The position numbers and the translations under genes are program-made. This document shows positions 1 through 6,039 of a stretch of DNA of 8,906 nt, piece after piece. Numbering within the stretch: position 1 is the first letter of the stretch; every line of letters begins with the position of its first letter. A model generated the notes under the pieces. It ran no database searches. It was not told where the DNA came from and was given only the letters and a program-made list of their open reading frames with translations. The stretch lies in NCBI GenBank assembly GCA_017438675.1, contig JAFRUW010000229.1, positions 1 through 8,906 on the forward strand, in the 5' to 3' direction. This stretch comes from Oscillospiraceae bacterium. GTDB lineage: Bacteria; Bacillota; Clostridia; Oscillospirales; Oscillospiraceae.

Positions 1-19
1 CGTTTTCGCAATAACGATC

Positions 20-53
20 AAACAAACACGGACAGCCTCAAAAGCTGTCCGTG
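20..53 (-). terminator. Intrinsic terminator after ispA
   Basis: A perfect 10-base-pair stem (CACGGACAGC at 44-53 on the minus strand with GCTGTCCGTG at 27-36) encloses a 7-base loop and is followed by TTTGTTTG. It lies about 36 bases after the ispA stop codon and ends the nusB-ispA transcription unit. The plus-strand side lacks a T-tract, so it seems to work in one direction only. Confidence 0.88.
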
Positions 54-89
54 CATACGATAATTATTCCTGATTCGGCAATACACTGT

Positions 90-959
90 TCAGTATTTTC
101 TGCCGGCAAGCTTGTCAGCAAGCCAGCATAAAAAGTCCGGTTCTTCGAATGCGTCCATAATGGCTGCCCTGGCTTTTTCCGTTTCTTCGGCAATGATCCT
201 TTCGCATTCGGGAATGCCGAGAAGAGCGGCATAGGTGTTCTTGCCGCTGCTTGCGTCCTTCCCTACTGTTTTGCCCATAGTCTCGGTTGTGGAGGTGATA
301 TCCAGGATGTCGTCCCTGATCTGGAAGGTCAGTCCGATGCTGTCCGCGTACTTCTCCGCCGCCTCAAGCTGCGTATCATTCCCGCCGCCTGCTATAACGC
401 CGATTCTGCACGCGGCCTTAATCATGGCGGCCGTTTTGAGCCTGTGTATATTATTCACCTGCTCAATGGAAAGGGCTTTCCCCTCCCCCTCCATATCCAG
501 AATCTGACCGCCGCATATCCCTTCCGGACCGGCGGCATGTGTCAGCTCTTTCGCCGCCTTCAGCACAGCTTCAGCCGGGAGGTCAGCAGAAAGCAGGGTA
601 TCGAACGCGGACGCCTGAAGCGCGTCACCCGCAAGCACTGCGGTACATTCACCGTATACCACATGATTTGTGGGCTTGCCGCGCCTGAGCTCGTCGTTGT
701 CCATACATGGAAGGTCGTCGTGTATAAGGGAATAGGTATGGAGCATTTCGATGCCGCATGCCATTGGCAGCGCCTTCTCCATATTGCCGCCGCAAACACG
801 GCAGAACTCAAGCGTCAGCACCGGTCTTATCCTTTTGCCCCCGGCAAGGAGGCTGTACCGCATGGCGTCATAGAGGAGCTTCTGCTCCCCGTCCCTGGTA
901 AAATAACTGCGCAGGCCTTCTTCAGCCATGGCCTGTAATGCTTTCAGTCTGTTCTCCAT
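90..959 (-). CDS. ispA: Farnesyl diphosphate synthase
   Basis: This polyprenyl synthase joins dimethylallyl diphosphate with two isopentenyl diphosphates to make farnesyl diphosphate, the precursor of undecaprenyl carrier and other isoprenoids. The product is 289 residues, the usual bacterial size. Key motifs: GGKRIRP (40-46) for isopentenyl diphosphate binding; first Asp-rich motif DDLPCMD (81-87), of the bacterial DDx4D form; LRRGKPTNH (91-99); GDALQ (111-115); GQILDMEGEG (151-160); KTAAMI (175-180); second Asp-rich motif QIRDDILD (213-220); and GKTVGKD (229-235). Residues just before the first motif (HTYSLIH) match farnesyl synthases, so longer-chain products are less likely, though chain length is inferred. 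ATG 959 has AGGTGG just upstream. It is the last gene before a terminator; a dxs gene, often next in relatives, is not visible. Confidence 0.94.
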   Translation of the reverse strand: MENRLKALQAMAEEGLRSYFTRDGEQKLLYDAMRYSLLAGGKRIRPVLTLEFCRVCGGNMEKALPMACGIEMLHTYSLIHDDLPCMDNDELRRGKPTNHVVYGECTAVLAGDALQASAFDTLLSADLPAEAVLKAAKELTHAAGPEGICGGQILDMEGEGKALSIEQVNNIHRLKTAAMIKAACRIGVIAGGGNDTQLEAAEKYADSIGLTFQIRDDILDITSTTETMGKTVGKDASSGKNTYAALLGIPECERIIAEETEKARAAIMDAFEEPDFLCWLADKLAGRKY

Positions 960-973
960 CTTTCCACCTGCTT

Positions 974-1201
974 TTATTCCGCGTCGAAAAGCGTCTCAAC
1001 GGGCTCGCCGTCGGCGCCCTTCTGGAGTTTCACTACCTTCTGTTCCGCGCTGTCGAGAAGCTGGCCGCAGCTCTTTATAAGCGCCGTCCCCTCCTCAAAC
1101 AGGGTAAGGGACTGCTCCAGGGGGGCGTCGCCCTTTTCCAAAAGGCTTACGATCTCATTCAGCCTGTCCATGGCTTCCTCAAATGTCGGTTTCTTTTCCA
1201 T
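974..1201 (-). CDS. xseB: Exodeoxyribonuclease VII small subunit
   Basis: XseB is the small helical subunit that assembles on the coiled coil of XseA to form exonuclease VII. The product is 75 residues, the ordinary length. The family pattern is clear: FEEAMDRLNEIVSLLEKGDAPLEQS (7-31), LFEEG (34-38), then SAEQKV (51-56). ATG 1201 has AGGAG 7 bases upstream, inside the end of xseA, and the genes overlap by 23 bases, in keeping with matched production of the two subunits. A 14-base gap separates it from ispA. Confidence 0.95.
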   Translation of the reverse strand: MEKKPTFEEAMDRLNEIVSLLEKGDAPLEQSLTLFEEGTALIKSCGQLLDSAEQKVVKLQKGADGEPVETLFDAE

Positions 1202-2396
1202 TTTCTATCTCCTCAACTCTGCACAGTATCGTGTCCCGTTTCATTCTGAGACTGATCCTGTCGCCGATTTCCACGTCTTTTCCGCTTTTTATGACCTTGC
1301 CGTCCTTAGCCGCTATGCTGTAGCCTCTGCCCAGCACTTTAAGTGGGCTCAGGGCATCAAGCTTTGCGGCAAAGCCTGTGAATCTGTTCCTTCCGAGGGC
1401 TATCCTGCCCGTTGCCGCTGCCGTCAGCCTGTGCTGCAGGTGGTCAAGGGCCACCCGCCTGTCCTCTATGTAGTTAAGGGGGCTGGCAAGCACTCTTTTT
1501 GACGATATATCCTCAAGCCTCTGCCGTCTGCGGTTCAGCTCCCTTTTGAGGGCCTGGGCCATGCGTATCTCAAGGGACTTGAGGTATTCCCTCAGCTCCG
1601 TCTGATCAGGGACGCACAGCTCCGCGCCGTTTGACGGGGTCGCCGCCCGGAGATCCGCCACGAAGTCGGAGATGGTCACATCCGGCTCATGGCCTACGGC
1701 GGAGATGACCGGTATTCGGGAGTCGAATATCGCCCGGGCAACGATTTCCTCGTTGAATGCCCACAGATCCTCAAGGGACCCGCCGCCGCGGCCGGTGATT
1801 ATCACGTCCGCCACATCGTGCCTGTTGGCATACCTGATGGCGCCCACGATCTCGGCCGGGGCCTCAACGCCCTGCACCCTTACGGGCATGACGATGACCT
1901 TTGCCAGGGGATATCTCTTTCCAAGGACACGGATCACATCCCTCACCGCCGCCCCGGCAGATGAGGTGATGACGGCAATACGCTTCGGGAATCTTGGGAT
2001 CGGCTTTTTAAACCGGGTGTCGAACAGTCCCTCTTCGTAGAGCTTGCGCTTGAGCTGCTCAAAGGCGACGCTGAGATCGCCCACCCCGTCGGGGATCATT
2101 TTCGACACATAGAGCTGATACGCGCCGTCCCTGGGAAAGACCGATATCCTTCCGAAGGCGATGACCTTCATGCCGTTGTCCGGCCGGAACCGCAGGGACG
2201 CGGCATCCCGCTTGAACATTACGCACCTGACTGCCCCGTCCTGATCCTTCAGGGTGAAGTAGTGATGACCGGAGGGGTACCTCTTGTAGTTCGATATCTC
2301 GCCGCTTACATATACGGAGGACAGCAGAACGTCCTCATCGATTATGTTCTTTATGTAATTGTTAAGCTCCGAAACGGTAAAAACTTTATTGCTCAT
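1179..2396 (-). CDS. xseA: Exodeoxyribonuclease VII large subunit
   Basis: XseA is the catalytic subunit of exonuclease VII, which degrades single-stranded DNA from either end and acts with several XseB copies in repair and removal of damaged DNA. The product is 405 residues, somewhat shorter than the roughly 450 of E. coli and Bacillus, with the loss likely in the coiled-coil region. An OB-fold occupies about 1-100 (FTVSELN, VSGEISNYKRYPSGHHYFTLKD start, FGRISVFPRDGAYQLYV). The catalytic domain has ITSSAGAAVRD (143-153), GRGGGSLEDLWAFNEE (202-217) and AVGHEPDVTISDFVADLRAATPS (233-255). D153, R203, H236 and D239 correspond to residues proposed as catalytic in E. coli. The C-terminal LGRGYSIA...GKVIKSGKDV is also typical. 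ATG 2396 has AGG 8 bases upstream. It overlaps xseB by 23 bases. Confidence 0.97.
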   Translation of the reverse strand: MSNKVFTVSELNNYIKNIIDEDVLLSSVYVSGEISNYKRYPSGHHYFTLKDQDGAVRCVMFKRDAASLRFRPDNGMKVIAFGRISVFPRDGAYQLYVSKMIPDGVGDLSVAFEQLKRKLYEEGLFDTRFKKPIPRFPKRIAVITSSAGAAVRDVIRVLGKRYPLAKVIVMPVRVQGVEAPAEIVGAIRYANRHDVADVIITGRGGGSLEDLWAFNEEIVARAIFDSRIPVISAVGHEPDVTISDFVADLRAATPSNGAELCVPDQTELREYLKSLEIRMAQALKRELNRRRQRLEDISSKRVLASPLNYIEDRRVALDHLQHRLTAAATGRIALGRNRFTGFAAKLDALSPLKVLGRGYSIAAKDGKVIKSGKDVEIGDRISLRMKRDTILCRVEEIENGKETDI

Positions 2397-3312
2397 TATC
2401 GTTACCTGCCGCCCTGTAGGTCAGTATAGCCGTGCCCATGGCGTTGTCGGTGGAATACTGAGGCTGGGCGAATATCCCGTCGGGTACGGATTTTCTGAGG
2501 ATCGAGTTGGAGGCCACGCCGCCGGAATACAGTACCGGCAGGTCGCCGTATGTATCCTTTGCCCGTTCGGTGACCCGGCGCACCGTATCCACAACCGACG
2601 CTATGGAAAAGTACGCAATTTCCTCCCGAGCCGCGTTTTTTTCAAACATCTGCTTCATTTTATGCTCCACGCCGGACAGGGAAAACCTCAGTCCGTCCAG
2701 CTTCGGCTTATAGAACGCGCCGTTTTTCGACGCGGAGGCCAGTTTGTCCAGCTCCTTCCCCGAGGGGAACTGAAGCCCCAGAAGCTGCCCTGTCCTGTCG
2801 ATAAGCTGCCCTGCCGACACGTCGGCGGTGCCGCCGATTATCTCACACTCCACGGCGACTCCCTTGGGCCGCACATACAGGAGCTCCGTAGTGCCGCCGG
2901 AGAGGTGCCACGCCAGATGCTCCCTTTCAAGGAGATCCATCCTTCCCGCCGACCAGGCGGCGGCGGCGATATGCCCCTGCTGATGGGAAAAGGCGTAACA
3001 GGGCACGCCCAGGACCTTCGCCAGAACCTGAGCCTGACACACCCCCGCAAGGAAGCAGGGCATATAGGAATCCTCGGTCTCTCTTGGCTTTGAGCTTGCT
3101 CCCACGGCGATAATCTCGCCGGAAAAATCCAGCTTGTCCGTGATCTCCGGAAGTCTTTTCACATGCGAAAACAGGGCGGCAGACTGACGCAGTCCCAGTT
3201 CACCGGGAAGAACGTCCAACAGCCGTCCTGAATTGCAGCCCTCCGCCCCGTCGTACACGGCGCAGGAGGTGGTATAATTGCTGGTATCGAATCCTATCGT
3301 TATTCTTCTCAC
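2386..3312 (-). CDS. TsaD/Kae1/Gcp-family paralogue (O-sialoglycoprotein endopeptidase-like)
   Basis: This protein belongs to the TsaD/Kae1 ASKHA-fold family, whose main member makes N6-threonylcarbamoyl-adenosine at position 37 of tRNA. At 308 residues it is shorter than true TsaD (about 340). Retained features: N-terminal GFDTS (7-11), the metal-binding H110-QQG-H114 pair, a glycine loop SGG (138-140), an ADVSAGQLIDR segment (163-173), FSLSG (210-214), GGVASN (264-269) and D289-N290 near the C-terminus. Altered features: the usual TSCDET is TSNYTT, and SGGHT is SGGTT. These changes suggest a paralogue rather than the housekeeping enzyme; no activity is assigned. The GTG start at 3312 has GAGGTGA (3322-3328) 9 bases upstream and overlaps the nusB stop; its own TAA overlaps xseA by 11 bases. 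Confidence 0.85.
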   Translation of the reverse strand: MRRITIGFDTSNYTTSCAVYDGAEGCNSGRLLDVLPGELGLRQSAALFSHVKRLPEITDKLDFSGEIIAVGASSKPRETEDSYMPCFLAGVCQAQVLAKVLGVPCYAFSHQQGHIAAAAWSAGRMDLLEREHLAWHLSGGTTELLYVRPKGVAVECEIIGGTADVSAGQLIDRTGQLLGLQFPSGKELDKLASASKNGAFYKPKLDGLRFSLSGVEHKMKQMFEKNAAREEIAYFSIASVVDTVRRVTERAKDTYGDLPVLYSGGVASNSILRKSVPDGIFAQPQYSTDNAMGTAILTYRAAGNDNEQ

Positions 3313-3758
3313 CGGTTCAGCTCACCTCTTATAAAGCTGCCCAAAACGCCGTTTATGAACGGAAGCGTCTCAGGCTCTTCATATTTTTTGGCAAGCTCCA
3401 CCGCCTCGTTGACGCTGACCTTATCGGGAATGTCCGGCATATAGAGGATCTCATACATGGCGGTCTTCATAACCGCCACCGCCATGCGGGATATCCTGTG
3501 GAACTGCCAGCCCACAGCGTACTTCTCAACGTATCCGTCAAGCTCCGCGTTGTGCTCCCCAATGCCCCGGATCATTCTGTCTATGTATTCCATCTGTCTG
3601 CCGTCGGGATATTCGGCAAAGCTCTCATCCTCGGCGCCCAGGGACTCATAGTATTCCCGGTCAAACACGTCAGTCATTATATCACTTGCGTCTTTACCCG
3701 AAACGGTTATCTCAAAACACAGCTTTAAAACTATTTCTCGAGCGATTTTTCTTGTCAT
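3309..3758 (-). CDS. nusB: Transcription antitermination factor NusB
   Basis: NusB binds boxA RNA together with ribosomal protein S10 (NusE) and helps RNA polymerase read through rRNA operons. The product is 149 residues, slightly longer than the roughly 130-140 usual, because of an acidic insertion at about 35-55. The N-terminal TRKIAREIVLKLCFE matches the R-x-AR-E helix of the family, and the C-terminal half has W84, RISRM (88-92), P111-x-KVSVNEAVELAKKY (113-126) and FINGVLG (134-140). ATG 3758 has AGGA 8 bases upstream. The stop overlaps the GTG of the next gene (GTGA, 3309-3312), implying coupled translation. In many Firmicutes nusB lies near asp23-like and xse genes, as here. Confidence 0.95.
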   Translation of the reverse strand: MTRKIAREIVLKLCFEITVSGKDASDIMTDVFDREYYESLGAEDESFAEYPDGRQMEYIDRMIRGIGEHNAELDGYVEKYAVGWQFHRISRMAVAVMKTAMYEILYMPDIPDKVSVNEAVELAKKYEEPETLPFINGVLGSFIRGELNR

Positions 3759-3779
3759 TGGTACGATCCTTTCGTCCTT

Positions 3780-3806
3780 CGGAAAACTCCGAAAAGCCGT
3801 TTTCCG
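3780..3806 (-). other. Second hairpin in the nusB leader
   Basis: An 8-base perfect inverted repeat (CGGAAAAC at 3799-3806 on the minus strand, GTTTTCCG at 3780-3787) encloses an 11-base loop. It ends about 21 bases before the nusB ATG and just upstream of its ribosome binding site, and no T-tract follows, so it is not a terminator. It could affect mRNA processing or nusB translation; no known riboswitch or leader family is recognised. Confidence 0.45.
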
Positions 3807-3824
3807 CAGCCTTCGTCAACCTGT

Positions 3825-3864
3825 AAAAGTCCAACCCGCGCCGTAATCGGGCCGCGGGTCGGAC
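3825..3864 (-). terminator. GC-rich hairpin after asp23-like gene, partial intrinsic terminator
   Basis: On the minus strand a 12-base-pair stem (arms 3853-3864 and 3829-3840, GTCCGACCCGCG with CGCGGGTTGGAC, one G-U pair) closes a 12-base loop and is followed by only four Ts (3825-3828). It begins 8 bases after the asp23-like stop. The stem is strong but the T-tract is short, so it may terminate partly or protect the upstream mRNA, allowing some read-through into nusB. Confidence 0.65.
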
Positions 3865-3872
3865 GAACAGCG

Positions 3873-4238
3873 TTATTTTTCCAGAGAAATACCTGTTACA
3901 TGGACGCCGACGGAATTAACGGTGAAGCCCGTCATGGACTCGACAGCGGAAGAAACAGCGTTCTGAACCTCTGTACCAACCTTGTTCACTTCAACGCCCA
4001 GGATCACGGACAGATAAATGTCGATATTGACGCTTTCCTCATCCAGTGTGACCTTGACGCTTTTCGCGGTATTCTTTTTCCCGAACAGGCCGGACATGTC
4101 CTTGCCGATGGAATACAGAGAAGCGACGCCCTCACATTCCAGTGCCGCAGCCGCCGCGATAGCCGCCACGACCTCTGTGGAAATGTTGATACTGCCCTGA
4201 TTGTTGGGATATACGATATAATCTTTATTCTCAGCCAT
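3873..4238 (-). CDS. Asp23/Gls24 family envelope stress response protein
   Basis: This is a member of the Asp23/Gls24 (DUF322) family, small proteins linked to cell-envelope stress and alkaline shock in Firmicutes, often membrane-associated through a partner and abundant; the biochemical role is unsettled. The product is 121 residues, an ordinary length. Visible family features are GSINISTEVVAAIAAAAALE, then CEGVASL, VTLDEESVNIDIYLSVILGV and the C-terminal GFTVNSVGVHVTGIS. No membrane segment is present. ATG 4238 is chosen over the GTG at 4247 because GGAG (4247-4250) lies 8 bases before the ATG and overlaps that GTG. It has its own predicted promoter and is followed by a strong hairpin, so it may form a unit by itself, with read-through to nusB. 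Copies of this family next to nusB are common in Clostridia. Confidence 0.9.
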   Translation of the reverse strand: MAENKDYIVYPNNQGSINISTEVVAAIAAAAALECEGVASLYSIGKDMSGLFGKKNTAKSVKVTLDEESVNIDIYLSVILGVEVNKVGTEVQNAVSSAVESMTGFTVNSVGVHVTGISLEK

Positions 4239-4291
4239 AGGAAACACTCCGTATCAGTAATTGGATTTAAGTCAGCTCAATGCCATACTTG

Positions 4292-4304
4292 GTTACATTG
4301 TAAC
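4292..4304. promoter_or_regulatory. 13-bp palindrome over the -10 box, possible operator
   Basis: GTTACA and TGTAAC are perfect 6-base inverted arms separated by one base (minus strand GTTACAATGTAAC). The site covers the -10 box of the predicted promoter, where a bound protein would block RNA polymerase. The sequence resembles TACA-TGTA repressor half-sites of the BlaI/CopY type, but with a one-base rather than two-base spacer, so no regulator is assigned. Confidence 0.4.
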
Positions 4305-4325
4305 ACACCCGCAGAAAAAAATAAA
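4297..4325 (-). promoter_or_regulatory. Extended -10 promoter for the Asp23-family gene
   Basis: On the minus strand, TACAAT (4297-4302) is preceded by TGT (4303-4305), giving an extended -10 motif. At 17 bases spacing the -35 position is TTTATT (4320-4325), a poor match to TTGACA, but it lies in a T-rich tract, and an extended -10 can compensate. It lies in the 145-base gap between spoIIIAH and the asp23-like gene. Transcription would begin near 4290, leaving a leader of about 50 bases before the ATG at 4238. Prediction from motif only. Confidence 0.6.
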
Positions 4326-4383
4326 CACCAAATTTAAAAAGCAAGCGATGATTATTTGCGGTTTATACGTCCGGGGCGGAAAA

Positions 4384-4989
4384 TCACTGTCTGATCTCTA
4401 TTATTTTCAGCTGATCCGCCGAATATGCGGTCTCGCTGAGAACAATATCCTTGATCCTCGCCACCGCAGACTCCGACAGTCCCTGTTCGTCGGAAGGCAC
4501 GGTGACGGTCACGCCGTCGTCGGTCATGTACGCCACGCAGTCCTTAAACCCCTTGGCGATGACAAGGCTTTCAAGACGGGCCTCCTCCTCGGTGCGCTTT
4601 GCGATGCTGACCATAGTTGCCATGGCCTCGTCAACAGCCGCCTTGTCTGCCCCGTCAGTCTCGGTAATGGTCTGCAAGGTGGACTTTGCGCTGTCCCGGG
4701 CCTGTTCCCGGCTGAGCCTCACCTGGTCGAAATACTCCGACGCCGCGCTCCCGCTGCTCTCCGCCTCCGCGGTTCCGTCCGGGACGAAGTAAAGGCCGCC
4801 TGCCTCTGCCTCGTCTTCTTCCGCCGTGTCAGTATCCTGCGCAGCGTTTTCCTCGTCCGCAGTCACGCTTTTTCCGCTTTTTGCCCCGGCCGAGACCTCC
4901 GCCTGAGTGTAGGACCAGTTGAGATACACCGCCACGCACACAAAAATAAGTACAGTCACGATTACCGCGTTTCTTTTAAATGATTTCAT
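4384..4989 (-). CDS. spoIIIAH: Stage III sporulation protein AH, SpoIIQ partner
   Basis: SpoIIIAH is anchored in the mother-cell membrane and its outer domain binds forespore SpoIIQ, joining the two halves of the channel. The 201-residue product has a basic N-terminus (MKSFKRN), one membrane segment (about 8-24), a long acidic low-complexity linker (about 30-80, rich in Asp, Glu, Ala and Ser) and a C-terminal YscJ/FliF-like ring domain starting at EYFDQVRLSREQARD (85-99) and ending near 201. The acidic linker accounts for most of the divergence from Bacillus. The ATG at 4989 has an AAAGG about 12 bases upstream, which is a long spacing. It is the last gene of the operon. The binding partner SpoIIQ (or its clostridial replacement) is not in this window. 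Confidence 0.93.
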   Translation of the reverse strand: MKSFKRNAVIVTVLIFVCVAVYLNWSYTQAEVSAGAKSGKSVTADEENAAQDTDTAEEDEAEAGGLYFVPDGTAEAESSGSAASEYFDQVRLSREQARDSAKSTLQTITETDGADKAAVDEAMATMVSIAKRTEEEARLESLVIAKGFKDCVAYMTDDGVTVTVPSDEQGLSESAVARIKDIVLSETAYSADQLKIIEIRQ

Positions 4990-5043
4990 GTCATATACCG
5001 ACCTTTCATAGTTATGATATTTAAAAACACGGCAAACACCCGA

Positions 5044-5568
5044 TCATTGCCGCATTTTTGTCACCGTTATTCTGTCCGACCCGAGATCTGTAAGCCCCGC
5101 CACCGCCCGGGTGAGGGCCAGCCTCACCGCCGCATCGTCGGCGCCCTCGGCGATTATCAGCGCCCCCTGAAACTCGGGATAACTGTACCTTACGGTCACC
5201 GGCGATTCATCGCCCCCTCTGTCGGTCACCACCACCTTTACGGACTCCTCCGTTTCGGTGCCGTCAGCCGTTATCCTGGTTGAATACTCCCTGTCCTCCG
5301 CCAGTACCTGCTCGGTGCTTGACTTCACCGTCAGGACCACCCTGACCTTTCCCGCGCCGTCTATACCGGAAAGGGCCGATTCCAGCTTCTTTTCCAGCTC
5401 GTTTACCGAAAACTCCGTTTCCGTCAGCCCCGCCGTCTCCCGTATCTCTGTCTTTTTGCTTCCCCCGGAGGACATGAGCAGCAGCACCGCCCCGGCGGCG
5501 ATCAGGAGCAGCACATATTTGTTTTTTTTAAGCCTGCTTAAGTACCGTTTTAACATATCTGCGTTCAT
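5044..5568 (-). CDS. spoIIIAG: Stage III sporulation protein AG, ring-forming
   Basis: SpoIIIAG assembles into a large ring in the space between mother cell and forespore and is a main structural part of the SpoIIIA-SpoIIQ channel. The 174-residue product has a basic N-terminus (KRYLSRLKKNK), one membrane segment (about 17-34), a short linker, then a soluble ring-building domain: ELEKKLESALSGIDGAGKVR (57-76), a variable insertion with two-strand character around 85-115, and a conserved C-terminal part with YPEFQGALIIAEGADD (130-145) and LTDLGSDRITVTKM. The start at 5568 is chosen from GGAG spacing and the ATGA overlap; a GTG nine bases upstream would add only three residues. It is followed by a 54-base AT-rich gap before spoIIIAH. 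Confidence 0.95.
   Translation of the reverse strand: MNADMLKRYLSRLKKNKYVLLLIAAGAVLLLMSSGGSKKTEIRETAGLTETEFSVNELEKKLESALSGIDGAGKVRVVLTVKSSTEQVLAEDREYSTRITADGTETEESVKVVVTDRGGDESPVTVRYSYPEFQGALIIAEGADDAAVRLALTRAVAGLTDLGSDRITVTKMRQ
5565..5568 (-). other. ATGA overlap of spoIIIAF stop and spoIIIAG start, with ribosome binding site
   Basis: The spoIIIAF stop TGA (5565-5567) overlaps the ATG of spoIIIAG (5566-5568). A GGAG lies at 5577-5580, 8 bases before this ATG. This favours the ATG at 5568 over the upstream in-frame GTG at 5577, which overlaps the GGAG itself. Confidence 0.8.
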
Positions 5569-6038
5569 CTGATCCACTCCAGGTTTGCCTCCGGTATGCC
5601 CAGTTCGGATTCTATCGTCTTTGAAAGGGTGTACTTTGCGTCCTCATCTCCTTCCCCGGAAAGCTCCGCACCCAGGGGATACCAGTATCCGTCGGTTGAC
5701 CAGTCAAGGTTCACCTCGACAGATTCAAGCTCCACACCGGCCTCAGCCGCCTTGTCCAATATATATGCCCGGCACCGTTCCTCTATGTATTCTCTTTTCA
5801 GGTATTCCCGTTCTTCCATGCTGTCCTCAATGAGCTTTTCCGCGTCACTCCTGTACTCGGCAAGGGAACGGGAATAACCGTTATAATCAAACGACCTGAT
5901 CCCGGAAAGCAGGGAAATCAGAACTGCAGCGCCGCAAATAAGCTTCACTGCCTTCTTTACTCTCCCCTCCGGGGCAAGGGCCATGCCTATGGCTGACAGC
6001 ACCGCCATCCCGGTGAGATTCAGTATCCACTCTTTTAT
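5565..6038 (-). CDS. spoIIIAF: Stage III sporulation protein AF (probable non-standard AUA start)
   Basis: SpoIIIAF is a mother-cell membrane protein of the SpoIIIA channel with a soluble domain of ring-building type. From 6038 the product is 157 residues: hydrophobic segments at about 4-20 and 27-43 with the APEGRVKKAVKLICG link between them, then a charged helix rich in Glu/Arg (about 55-85), then an alpha/beta C-terminal region ending in SELGIPEANLEWIR. The first ATG is at 6008 (147 residues), but it cuts through the first membrane segment and has no ribosome binding site. The codons just upstream encode KEWILNLTG, which fits the start of this family. That stretch contains no ATG, GTG or TTG; an AUA at 6036-6038, one base after the spoIIIAE stop, sits where the family Met would be. 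Function is secure; the exact start is inference. The stop overlaps the spoIIIAG ATG as ATGA. Confidence 0.85.
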   Translation of the reverse strand: MKEWILNLTGMAVLSAIGMALAPEGRVKKAVKLICGAAVLISLLSGIRSFDYNGYSRSLAEYRSDAEKLIEDSMEEREYLKREYIEERCRAYILDKAAEAGVELESVEVNLDWSTDGYWYPLGAELSGEGDEDAKYTLSKTIESELGIPEANLEWIR

Positions 6039-6039
6039 T

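Noticed and set aside
444..938. Plus-strand open frame (164 codons) opposite ispA
   Set aside because: It is the antisense shadow of ispA, whose motifs are intact on the minus strand.
2359..3093. Plus-strand open frame (244 codons) opposite the TsaD-like gene
   Set aside because: It mirrors a well-supported gene, with no family motif and no plausible binding site.
3814..3819. TTGACG as the -35 of a nusB promoter
   Set aside because: At 16-18 bases downstream the sequence is CTTTTC-like with no TATAAT resemblance, so no promoter is called.
4336..4359. Terminator after spoIIIAH
   Set aside because: The stem GCAA/TTGC is only 4 bp with an 11-base loop, too weak to call despite the following T-tract.
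4261..4983. Long plus-strand open frame (240 codons) opposite spoIIIAH
   Set aside because: It is antisense to a clear SpoIIIAH gene, its product has no recognisable domain, and it arises from the G+C-rich codon bias of the minus-strand gene.
4990..5043. Possible internal promoter in the AT-rich gap before spoIIIAH
   Set aside because: TTGCCG and CATAACTAT-like elements are present but their spacing fits neither the vegetative nor the sigma-E pattern well.
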